64,000 nt of DNA from assembly GCA_030512295.1 (NCBI GenBank), contig JAULSR010000002.1:7192001-7256000 (forward strand), in the 5' to 3' direction. Within the stretch, counting starts at the first letter, position 1, and each line of letters starts with the position of its first letter. Made by a program: the position numbers and the translations under genes. The notes beneath the pieces are model-generated. The model saw only the letters and a program-made list of their open reading frames with translations. It had not been told where the DNA came from and made no database searches. This document shows, in pieces, positions 45,601-57,511 of this stretch. Source of the DNA: Bombardia bombarda (taxonomy: Eukaryota > Ascomycota > Sordariomycetes > Sordariales > Lasiosphaeriaceae).

Positions 45601-47936
45601 CGCTTAATAGCTTATTAATTAAAGAAATTTACCGATATTAAGCTTCGATAAGCCACTAACCAAAAGAAGCTTATCGTTATTATCGAATCCTTTAAGCATT
45701 AAAGCTATTACTTAGGCGGTACCGACTAAAGGTTTTTAGTTTTAACCGATTACAAAGCATTTAAAAGGGTGATTATAGCCCTAGTTTAAAACTTTAAAGG
45801 CCGTTTAATTAAATGGGTATATCGCTTATTTTTTTTTAATTTTAATATTAAATACCGGCTTAAAGCTACTAACCTTACCGACCCTTTTTTTAAAAAACCC
45901 GATTATATAATAAAAAAGATCGCTTATAACGATATATTACTTACTTTAATTAAAAAACTATAATTAATAATAAAATTATTAATAATTATAAAAGTAATTA
46001 TAATTTAAATTAAAGTAAAAACATAAAAAAAGTCGTACTTTTAAAAATACCGCCGAGCGGTTAAACGAATTAAATAAGCTTTTTAATGTCTTCGAATTAA
46101 AGATATGGCTAGGGTTTCGGTTATGACGCGCTTTACTTTCGGGGTTGCCGGACGTACTACGTTTAATAAAACGGAGCCCCAAGAAAGGAGCTACTAACGG
46201 GACGGATGCACCCTGATAGAGGGGCTGGGACGCCGTATTAAAAGAGCTAGTACGAACTCGCTAAGGCAGACGATCTCGCCGGGGCGGTTAAAATAAAGGG
46301 TCGAAGGGCAACTATAGCAAGAAGCTTAGAGTACCGACCTACTAATCCCTTACATAATTATAGCAAAAGTTTACGCCGGTAAAGCAGTTAAAGAATAGGA
46401 TCTTAGGCATAGGTTCTATAGGTCGATCATTGCCCTCCAAAAAAGGGATTTCGAATATAGAAGCCGCATTAAGGAGGTGCTCGAAAGTTAAAAATACGCG
46501 GGTATTAAAGCTTAAAGCAAGCTAGGAAATAACAATATTAATAATAAGGGGGCTTTCCGTTATAAAGGTAGACTAATAATCCCTACCGCGCCCGTAATAT
46601 ATAGAAAGTTTGTACGCTTATACTACGATAACCCTAGAGCCGGGCATTTTAAAAGCCGCAAAATAGTAGATTTATTAAAGCGAAGATTCTATTGGAAGAA
46701 CCTAGATATAAAAGTATAAACTTATATAAAACAATGCTAAGTATACCTAAATAACCGGCAACCCCGACATAAGTTATATAATAAACTTAACTTACTACCG
46801 TTACCTATTTAACCTTTTAAAAAGATTAACTTAAATTTTATTACTAAATTATTACTTTATTAATATAAGGACCGTATCGTAAATGCCGTCTTTATAATGG
46901 TAAATTAATTTACGAAAGTCGCGCTTTTTATCCTAATTACTACTACCGTTATAATAGCCGAACTAGCCTAACTGCTTTACAAGTATGTGGAGTGCCGATT
47001 CGGTACGCCAATAAGTATAATCTTTAACCGAGATTCCTTATTAACTAGTAAGTTTTAAGTAGAATTTTCCAAAGCCCGCCAAGTTAAGCAAAAGCTCTTT
47101 ACGGCCTACCACCCGTAGACCGATAGCCAGTTAGAACGAACGCACTAAAGCCTGCAATACTATTTACGGTACTTCGCCGATAAAAAGGCCTAGTGGGCGC
47201 TATTACTCCTTAAAGCCGAGTTTGTATATAATAATAGCGTATATACGATTATCGGTATAAGTCCGTTCGAAGCGTTATACGGCTACCACCTTCGAATAGC
47301 AAATTACGTACCTTCGGCACAGCTAAAAGTGCAAGGGGTTCATAAACGGTTAAGCAAGCTAACCCACCTAAAGGAAAAGATATACCACCACTGGCAAAAG
47401 GCCGTAGACTCGTAAAAAAAGTACTACGACGCACGGCACCAATAGATCGAGTTTGAAGTAGGAGAGACAGTTGGACTCTCCACATAGAACTTCCGCTTCA
47501 AAACCGGAAAGAAGCTAGCACCAAGATTCATCCCGGTCAAGGTCACCGAGAGGATCGGCACGTAGGTATATAGGATTCGGCTACCGGCTAAATATACCCA
47601 ACTCCATAACGTCTTCCCTATCTCCCTATTAAAAAAGTAGTTAGTGGCTAAAGGATAGAAGGTGCTACCACTACCAAAACTGGTCGAAGGAGAAGAAGAG
47701 TGGGAAGTGGAAAATATCGTGGAGCATAAGGATGAGGGAGAGCAAAGAAGGTTCCTAATTAAGTGGGCAGGATAGCCCGCTAAGTATAATATTTGGGAAC
47801 CTAAGGAACACTTGGCTAACGCACAAAAGGTGCTATAAAGATACGAGAAGAGAGTAAAACAAAGGCATAGGAAGTGGAATGATTAGAAAAGAAAGGCCGG
47901 GTCGACGAGGACGTCGACCTACGGGGGGGGGATAAT

Positions 47937-48175
47937 TGTAAGGATATCGGACATCCCCAAGCACATGCTAGTTATCACATCCCCAAGCACATGCTAATCA
48001 TCCTACCAACTATGTATATAAGTAGCGGCCCTCGCCCACCTTCCGTTGCGAGGGCCAGGTTGAAGTCTTACGCCAATACCAGTCATTGCTCGCCTTCCTA
48101 ACTATCTTCATTGCTCGCCTGCCTAGTTGTTTTTATTGTGACCACCTTGATCAGGCGTACCTGCCTTCTCTTATA
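47937..48175 (+). repeat. Element 3 3' LTR
   Basis: 239 bp partner of 42,388-42,626. The differences I checked are transitions. Confidence 0.93.
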
Positions 48176-48766
48176 TATTTACTTTTTAAAAAGCAAACGT
48201 TTTATTATTTTATCGGTTTTATAACTATAAAATAAAACTTATTCCGGAAAATAAACTTCCGTATATTCGAATTAAATTTATATTATTAATAGAATTAAAA
48301 GTTATTAAACGTTAATTAAATAATAACCTAATAAAAAAGTTTATTCGACTTTTTTTAATAAGAATCGTAGCACTTTTACTTTTAGCTAAAAAACTAAAAG
48401 GAGGAGTCCGCATTTATTAAGACTATCGAGGCGTTAATAATATCTTTTTAAAAAATAAGTACCTTTTTCCGTTAATATATAAAACTTTGGATATAATTTA
48501 TAAAATTAAAATTTTTATTAAATTAAATATTATAATAATATTTAATAAAATTAAAGTAACGGAAAGTTATAAATAATTAATAATTTTTATTACCCGTTTC
48601 GATTTATATAAATTATTAATAATTCTTTTTGACTTTTAAAAAATACCGGCTATATTTTAATATTATATTAATAATACGTTATATAAAATATTTAATAATT
48701 ATATAACTATATATTTAAATAATATTTTAATTTATTTTAATTTTAAAAAAAAGTATATTTAATACG

Positions 48767-49030
48767 TGTCGGATTTACGATCAATCAAAAGCATACAGCC
48801 GTCAGGCTATAACGGCTATAATTAGTCGACAGGATAAAAGGTATGCAAAACAGTGGGGATTAGTCACGTATCATCCTAAGAACCCTTCTAAACACTACCC
48901 ACTTTCTATTCCCGTAGTTCGTGATCTTTTTATATAGATAAGTAGATTAATATAATAATAACAACCCCTAACCAACCCGTTCTCTACTGTTACTATAGTG
49001 ATTAGTACGAATAACCTTGTTATTTTAACA
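48767..49030 (+). repeat. Element 4 5' LTR
   Basis: 264 bp. It contains the inverted-repeat-like AGCCGTCAGGCTATAACGGCT shared by both copies. Confidence 0.88.
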
Positions 49031-52000
49031 TTAATTAGTGGTTAACCGACCAGGCTAACCGTAGAATAGTAAGGATTCCGATAACGGTAATAATCGTAGT
49101 TTTTACGATTATTAAATAAAAAGCGGTACGAAGGATTATATTCGAGAAAGCATTAAATATATAAAAAGATTAATCGATGCAGGACTATAAACGCGAAAAA
49201 GACTTTTTAACGTACGGGAAAACCGAGACGAAGACTTTAAAGATAGCCGAAAAAAAGGCCCTGCGCTCTATTTGGCTATCTGCGTTTACTACGCACGACG
49301 GAGGCGACTATAACCTTTTGCATTAACTTCGCGAAAGATTTAATAATTAAAAAAAAAGGCTTTAACCTTATTTAATTACTTACATCCCTCGATAAAAATA
49401 ATTACGATAGCAACCTTACGTATAAATAATTATATTATTAATATTATCGACTTAACTTAAGAAGGTAAAGATTTCGACCCGATAAACGAAGATTAAGCTA
49501 TAATAAAGAGACTTAATACTTACCTAGTTAATTGCTTCGAGATTTACGATAACGAGGAATTACGAAACGACGTCCTATTTAAAGCCTTCCAATCCGATTT
49601 TATCGACTAGATAAAAGATTACTTCAAAACCTTTAATAAGATTTTCCGTACTAGCCTTAAACATTTCCTTAACGACTATAGCATTTATTTTAATAAAAAA
49701 GGAATAATATTATAATAATTTATTACGATAGCTTAAAATAAGGAGGTACTTAAATAACCTAATAAAAAGGTTAAGCGGTATTATAAATATAAAGAAAATA
49801 AATTCTAGTTATACCGTAACCCGTATTCCTCTAAGCTCAAAAGTATCACTAAAAGCAACACCGTTACTCTTATTCTATTAGAAAAAAATAACCCCGTCGC
49901 TCTTATTCCGAACAATACCGTTAAAACTTAATTAAATACAATTATTATTAAAAACGAACCTTTTAATATATCCGAATACTTAACTAATATAATATTACGA
50001 ATATTAATAGACCTTATTAAAATATATAATAATAATAATAAAAAGTTCGGAGGTAGACTTTACGATATTTTAAATTTTAAAGTTTAAATTTTTAAAAACT
50101 TTTATAGGAAAGCCGACATTTTACCTTATTTATATTATAAAGCATATTCGATTATATTAAAAAATAAAGCTAAATAATTTTATTTCGACCGTTTAATAGA
50201 AAAGAACTTTAATTTTAACGAGATGATTAATTATATTAAAGAATTTTTTTATACCGTCGAAAACCGCCAAATATATATCTAAGAATAGCGATTAATAACC
50301 TTTTTTAAGATTATCTAAGCAAACCCCGACAAAAATTTGTTATAATACTTTAAAATCCTTATAAACAAACTATAAAAGATTTATAAAAGATTATCGATAT
50401 TAAGTAATTATAAAAGAGATTAAAGCTTTACGGAATAACTATTTAATATATGTTAAGGAATAAACGTATATAAATTAATAATAATAAAACTAACTTTTAG
50501 CTTTAAAAGCGTTGCTTTTAAATTAAGAAATGTTATAAATATTTATATACGTTTTAAAAAAATTACCTATTAATAATAATATTTTACCGATTAAAAATTA
50601 AAAGATATTAATTAATATTAAATTAATCGACGATATAAAGGCGGATAGCTTACTATTAAAGGAAGTTATTAAACGAACCCTTAAAGCGACGGACTACGTA
50701 AATTAATTAAAAGTAATAAGAAATGCTTTATATATAAAAAATAAAGCTGTTAGTTTATAAAGTATCCGATCTTTAAACGTTAATTAAAGTATAATTAATA
50801 ACGAAAATATATAAAAAAATAAGTAAAAAAAAAACTAATTTCGTTTAATTTTTAATAAACTTCGAAAATATTAATACTAACGAAAGCGAAGCCGAAACTA
50901 AGGCTAATTTCGAGATTTAGCTGACCGTAAAAACAATATTTAAACCGGAGTTTGAGAGCTTTTTAACGGTATACGGCCCGGTTAACGGCGAGGAGATAAT
51001 TAACTTTTTTAATAATTAAACGATAATATATATAATAACGATAACCGACCCGTTTAAACGATTTCCAAACGAACTTGCATTTTTTTTTTTTTTAAAAGTT
51101 AATACGATTTAAAGACCTTCTAAAGCATTATGCTTAATATAAGTATAATAAGTATATTAATAGTTAACGAAAATTAAATTAAAGCATTTTAAAAAAAAGT
51201 TTTTAATACTAAAATTAACACCTTAACGGTTAAATAATATCGTATACGGTTTGGAAATAACCTAGAGAGTATATTTCTCGGAACCGTAGCCGTAAAAACT
51301 CCTTTTAAAATTATTAACTTTTAAGTCGTTTTAACGAACATTTTATTTTTATTCTACCTTTCAAATATAAATAAATACGGTATTTACTTTAATAATATCC
51401 TTAATATTTTAGTTTATTAAAGTAAAGGCTATCCGATTATATAGAAATAGAGCTATCTTTAATTTTTATTAAATAATATAAAGAAGATTATCGTATAGTG
51501 CTACTTAATAAAAACGGAACTACGTTAATTATACCGATAATTCGGTTATCTAGTAATAAAACGCTTATATAAGGTACTTATACGAGCAAGCTATAACAAC
51601 TTAGATTATAACGTTATTAAGAAGATTAATAAGTTTTATCATCAATATTAAATATAAGGTAATAACCCCGGCAGATTTAAATTCACCTTCCGTAACGAGA
51701 TTGATTTTAATTACCGAATAATAATAAATATTATATATATCGATAAAAGGCTAATTATTTATATTATTAACGAAATTATTTCTTTTTAAACCGTACGATT
51801 CTTTTAAAAGATAATAGCAAAAGCAATATAAAATATAATCCGGGCTATATAAATCGATATATACGTTAAACTACTTAATATTATTATTACCGATATAAGA
51901 ATTAACTTTACGGTAAAAAAATTCGTTAATAACGCTTATAATATATCGATTAAAATTAAAGAAATTCCTATTAAAGCTTATAATTCTATTAATAAATTAA

Positions 52001-54354
52001 AGTAATACTACAAACCATTTAAACGAGTATATAAGGTTATTACGATAAATTTATAAAGCGTTAATATCATAACAAACCAAACTCTCCAAATAACTATCAA
52101 AGCAATTAACGATACTATAAGCCCAAACGGCTTAATGCCTACACTTTTTATTTTCGAAACGTATCCTCGAATAACTAACTTATCGCCCCGATCCCCTTCC
52201 ATTAAAGCACGTACGAAAGTAATATAAAAGGCGATAATAAAAATATGCACCCTTAAGGCAAAAAGATAGATATCCGAAGCTTTAAATACTTGTAACGGCC
52301 CGAATAATTTAAAAATATTTAACTTCTTTCTCTAAAGCGAAATAAAAGTATAGCGAAAAGCTTATAAATAGACCGGCCCGTATATACTACTCGCACGTAA
52401 TAAAAAAACCTATATAATTAAAATTAACGGTAAACCTATTAACTTCTATATTATAATAATTAAACTATATTATTATAATAATTTAATTATTACCCCGATT
52501 TAAAATAAAACTAAAAGACCTTGTAATAATAACGATTATAATAACGAATAAATTCCTTTATAAGAAGAAATTTAAATATTAAAACGATAAAGATATCCTT
52601 TTAAATTAAAAAATAAAGCAAAGCCGAACTTTAATATAAATATAATAATAACTAAAGGCATAAACCTTATAATAACTTACCTAATAACGAAAAAAATTAA
52701 AGATTATAACTTAATAATCCGACTTCGTTAAAAAGGGAAGATTCTAATAATTAGCGAACCCTTTTCCCTTTTTAATTAGAAAGAAATCGAAACTTTTATT
52801 AAATGAGGTGTTTTTATATTTTAAAAGTACGACTTAAAGAAATATAAAGGTATACGTATCTTTAAGTCGTATATAATATAAGAGGTTAAAGGTAAGGAAA
52901 CGGACTCTTTATACGAAAAATCCCGGCTTATAATATAAAGCTATAACGATTAAAGTAAAAAACTAATATTAACGTAAAGCTTTATAATCTAACGAGCGAG
53001 CTAACGGATTTTAATTACTTTAATACCCTTTTTAATTCGGTAAAGAATGATGCTATAAATTTGAAATATTATATAAATATATATATAATTTATAATAGCA
53101 CTTTAACGTATAATTTTAACTTACTTTCTTAAGTAAATTCGTTATAATTATTTAAAAAGGATAATTATAAAAGTAATTAAGCTGTTATACGGTATAACCG
53201 AAGTAAGTACGTACTAATAAGTAACTTATTTTAAGCATTATTGAAATTAATTAAATATAATTATATTAACTTACGATTTATATTTATTAATTACATTAAA
53301 CGATTCAAAGCATTTTATAATCGTTAATATATAAATTAACGATATAATCGGCCTTAACAATCTAAGTTTCGAAGCTTTAAAGGAAGAAATAATTAAAGAA
53401 GCCAAATTTATAACTAAACTAAAACAAAAGCTAACTTCGGCTAACCCGCTTACGTTTAACGGATATATTTTAACCTTTTAAAAGGATAATATACTAGCTT
53501 TATAGTAAAAAAAGCAAAGCGAAAAGCTTAAAATCGCAACTAATATCTAAGAATATATCGAATAGCGAGCATGCGGCGCGTATATTATATCGATTTATTA
53601 ACTTAAAGCCGCATTCGACTTATCGGCAATAGTATAGTATAAAAAACCTACAAAAGAAAACGTTATTAAGATAAATAAGTGAATTAAGTAATAAATAAAG
53701 CATATCGACCGAAATATTAATTATATCCCTTTCAACCTACGTACGGCTAGACTATTCGTTTATATAAACGCTTTATTCGTTAATAATAAAGATTTAAACT
53801 TACAAATCGGATATATAATCTTCTTAACGAACGAAAAGACAAACAAAAAAAGCTTCACGATAATAAGAAATATAATTTATTAGTTATTAATTAAATATAA
53901 GCGGATTATAAAAAGCGTACTAACTTTAAAAATTTACGTAATAGCTAACGGCGTTAACGCAAGTATTTTCTTTAATATAACGATTAATATAATCCTAATT
54001 AAACTAAGTATCCCGAATATCCTTATAATTATTTATACTAATTTTTTCTCTTTATACGAATATTTAATAAAGCTAGGCACTACGAAAAAGAAGCGGCTTA
54101 TAATAAATATCATAAGTATGAGGCAAGCATACGAGAAGTAAGAGATTTTTAAAGTCCGTTAGATTAATGGAAACGATAACCCGGCCGACGTAATAACGAA
54201 GTTAATACTTAACCAGTCCCTACAGGCCTTCATTGACAACAACACGTTGAAGGTAGGAATTTAGGCTTCCATAAAGCGGAATAAGAAGGACAATAAATAG
54301 CAAGGCCCTTAATAAAGGAGGAAATAGTCGTTAAAAAAAGTAAAAGATTGCTAA

Positions 54355-54615
54355 TATCGGATTTATAATTAATTAGAGGCATATAGCCGTCAGGCTATAA
54401 CGGCTATAATTGGTCGATAGGATAAAAGGTATATAAAATAGTAGGGATTAGTTACGTATCTTAGGAACCTCTTTAAATACTACCCACTTTTTATCCCCGT
54501 AGTTCGTAATCCTTTTGCATAGACAAGCAGATCAATATAATAACAATAACCCCCAACTAACCTATTCTCTATTATTATTATAATAACTAGTACGAATAAC
54601 CTTGTTATTTTAATA
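54355..54615 (+). repeat. Element 4 3' LTR
   Basis: 261 bp partner of 48,767-49,030, with a small deletion near the middle and RIP-type transitions. Confidence 0.88.
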
Positions 54616-57293
54616 ATATGTATAAACGATATTAAAATAACTTTTAAAAATAAGTTTATAAATTAACGTTAATAAATGCGAATTTTATATTATATATATT
54701 AAATATTTAAGTATTATTATTATTTTAAAAAATATTAAAATAAAAAAAAAAAAAGTTAAAACTATAATCGATTAATTTTTATTTATTATAAAGAAATAAC
54801 TCTAATGTTTTTTAAAATTTATTAACTTTTATCGATATTTTATTAAATAATTTTTTAATATAACAAAATTATTTTATAATTTTATTAAAAAAAATATATT
54901 TTAAAAATAGACTTTAGATTGTTAGTAAATATTTAAATAATTTAAAAAAATATTTTTTATAACTTTAATATTAAAAGTTTATAATTAATTTAAATTTATA
55001 ATAATCGAAGTAAACGTTTTAAATTAAGTTATAAAAGGAGTTTTTTTATAAAAAAAAATAACGACGTTTTTTATTTAATCGTATACTTTTTATTTAAATA
55101 TTTCGCGTAAAAATATAATTACGATATTTATAATAAAGAATTATTAGTTATTATTAAAGTATTAAAAAAATAGCGATTAAAACTTAAAAGTATTTTAAAG
55201 CTTTTTAAGATTATTATTAATTATAAAAACTTTAAAACGTTTATTATTATAAAATAATTAATTTTAAAATAAATATATTAATTTAAATTCTTATTTTAAT
55301 TTAATTTTATTATTACTTATAAATTCGGAGAAACGAATTATTATTTAAATATATTTAGCTATAAATTAAAAAATATTTCGGATAAAGATAATAATAAAAG
55401 ATTATAAAATTATATTTGTTTTTTAATTAAATTAAAGTAGTTTAATGGAACTTTTTTAAAAATTTTTAACGAAAAAACTTTTAAAAATACGATAGTTATT
55501 TTATTATTATATATAAATTACGATTTATTATCAGGAAAATTCAACTTTTATATCGCTAATATTAATATTTTTAAATATTTAAACGATTTAATCGATAAAA
55601 GTTATAAAAAATTAATTTTTTTATAAAACGTTATTAAATATTTCGTTATAAATTAAAATTTTTAAAAAAAAAGAATATAGTTATTAAAAATAAAAAAAAA
55701 ACTATAAATAATTTATATAAATTATATAATAAAAACCGAAAGAATTTATTTTAAAAATAAGATCTTTATTAATTTAAAAAATTACGAAATTTAGCTATAA
55801 ATTATTTACCGCACTTACGTTTTTAAATTAAAAAAATATTTAAAAAAAACTAAAATAATCGACTTTATAAACCGTATTTATTATTAGTTAAATATAATTA
55901 CCGCTATTCGGGCTTATTATAACGCTTATTTGTTATATAATAAAATAAAAACTTTAAAATTATTATTTAAAAGATATTTAAAACTATTATTAATTCCGTT
56001 AGCTTTATAAAAAAATATTTTTATTAATTATATTACCCTTTTTTTTATTTATATTAAAGCTAATAAAACTTATAAATATATTTTAATAGTTATAAATAGA
56101 TTTATTAAAATGAGATATTATATATTTATAACTATTTTTAATGTTTTAAAGTTAGCCGAACGATTTTTTAAACGAGTTTATTTATTTTATAGATATTCCG
56201 ATATAATCGTTTTTAATAAAAGTATTTAATTTGTATTTATTTTTTAGAAAATATTTTTAAAAAGGTTTGGTATTACTTTACGCCCCTTTTCCGCTTTTTA
56301 CCCCGAAATTAACGGTCAAACCAAACGATTAAATATAAAAATAGAATAATATTTGCAAACTTATATCGATTAAGCGTAAAATGACTGGGTGGATTGGCTC
56401 CTTTTAGTAGAATTCGCGGGCAATAACGCATCTTTAAAAACAACTAGCACATCCCTTTTTTTATTAACTATGGTTTCTATTTAAAGATAGGTATTAAATT
56501 TTATAAAAACCCGGACCCTAAGCTTATAAAAGCTTAAAAAAAAGAGTTTTTCCGCGTTATTAAACTAATTAAACAATTCCACGCAATATAGAATAAAGTT
56601 ATTGCTTTTTTAAAGCAAGCTTAAAACCGTTATAAAGCTAATACTAATATATTAAAAAACGACGCTTTTAAATATAAAGTCGGCTAATTAATTATATTAA
56701 ACGTTAAAAACTTTAATATAAAAAAACCGCTAAATAAACTTATACTAAAGTAAGAAAGATTATTTAAAATCTTAAAAATATTATTATATATAATTATTTT
56801 AAATTTATTTAATAATATTAAAGTTAATAACTCTTTTTACGTATAACTTATTAAATTATACTTTAACGACGGCATTCTAAAATAAAAGTAGGTATAAAAA
56901 AACGTACGAGCAAATAACGGAAGAATTATATCCCGTATTGGTAAATAATAAAAATACCGCTAAAAATATAAATATATTTTCAACTATAGTAAAGTAAAAA
57001 ACGGGCGTTAGTAATACTTCGTTAAATAGAAAAATCACGACGAATTAATTTGGTAATTACGGAACGACTTAAAGCTATAACTTAATAACGATAATAACGA
57101 AGCATTTAATTTTATATGTAAATTTTACGACGAACATCTAGAATACGACCCCCCGCTTTAGCTTAAAAAAAAATAAATTACCGAAAATGATAGACTTAAT
57201 CAACCGATAAAAGGAAACGGGGTAAACTTCGGGGAATAGGGTAAATTTCGGGATTACGTTAGTAGGGGGACCCATTTTTCAGACAGGGGGTAG

Positions 57294-57511
57294 TGTCACG
57301 GGCCTAGCCCGCTCCTAAGCGTAGAATAGCTCGTAGGGTACTAGCGCTTTGGCGCTAAGGCACTAGCATGTGATAGCCCTTTAGTTAGCATTTTAGTTAA
57401 TACTTTAGTTAGCTTTTTTAGAAATAAAACCTTAGCTTGGGCACACGGATAATTAATTCCGGCGTGCAATTATAATTATTATAAAGTGTACCTAAGGTTT
57501 AGCCCGTTATA
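57294..57511 (+). repeat. Element 2 3' LTR
   Basis: 218 bp partner of 38,814-39,031, preceded by a purine tract. Confidence 0.88.

Larger units (their letters stand above)
42388..48175 (+). mobile_element. Element 3: Ty3/gypsy chromovirus
   Basis: Two 239-bp LTRs (TGTAAGGAC..TCTTACA, RIPed to TTATA on the right) with a perfect TSD TATTT at 42,383-42,387 and 48,176-48,180. A purine tract (ACGGGGGGGGGATAAT) precedes the right LTR. Gag starts at ATG 42,851 and has an intact zinc knuckle CYNCGKLGHIQRQC (43,751-43,792). Then come RT (about 44.7-45.3 kb, catalytic loop YFNN at 45,094), RNase H, integrase (46.6-47.3 kb) and a well-preserved chromodomain starting at 47,701 (WEVENIVEHKDEGEQRRFL). Gag is broken mainly by TAG and TAA where CAG and CAA are expected. 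It inserted into the pol of element 2 just before RT. Confidence 0.93.
48767..54615 (+). mobile_element. Element 4: Ty1/copia retrotransposon
   Basis: LTRs at 48,767-49,030 (264 bp, TGTCGG..TTTAACA) and 54,355-54,615 (261 bp, RIPed to TATCGG..TTTAATA). The TSD is ATACG at 48,762-48,766 and ATATG at 54,616-54,620, identical but for one C-to-T. Plus orientation. A gag-like region spans 49.4-50.5 kb. The end of integrase is readable at about 52.0-52.26 kb (SPNGLMPTLFIFETYPRI). RT of the RVT_2 type is at about 52.8-53.2 kb (KYKGIRIFKS, then KLLYGITEVST). The order integrase before RT marks copia. It inserted into the RT of element 2, shortly after the catalytic loop. Confidence 0.88.
38814..57511 (+). 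mobile_element. Element 2: Ty3/gypsy chromovirus, host of elements 3 and 4
   Basis: Two 218-bp LTRs (38,814-39,031 and 57,294-57,511; TGTCACGGG..CCCGTTACA, with RIP-type changes at the ends) and a purine tract (AGACAGGGGGTAG) just before the right LTR, so plus orientation. Gag and protease remnants fill 39.0-42.4 kb. RT runs across element 3 (48,176-48,766) with the catalytic loop reading YLNN, and across element 4 (from 54,616). RNase H lies near 55.0-55.3 kb, integrase at about 55.9-56.5 kb, and a chromodomain-like tail near 56.95-57.1 kb. Without its passengers it is about 7 kb. Its flanks (TTATT on the left, AAGCA on the right) do not match as a target duplication. Confidence 0.88.
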
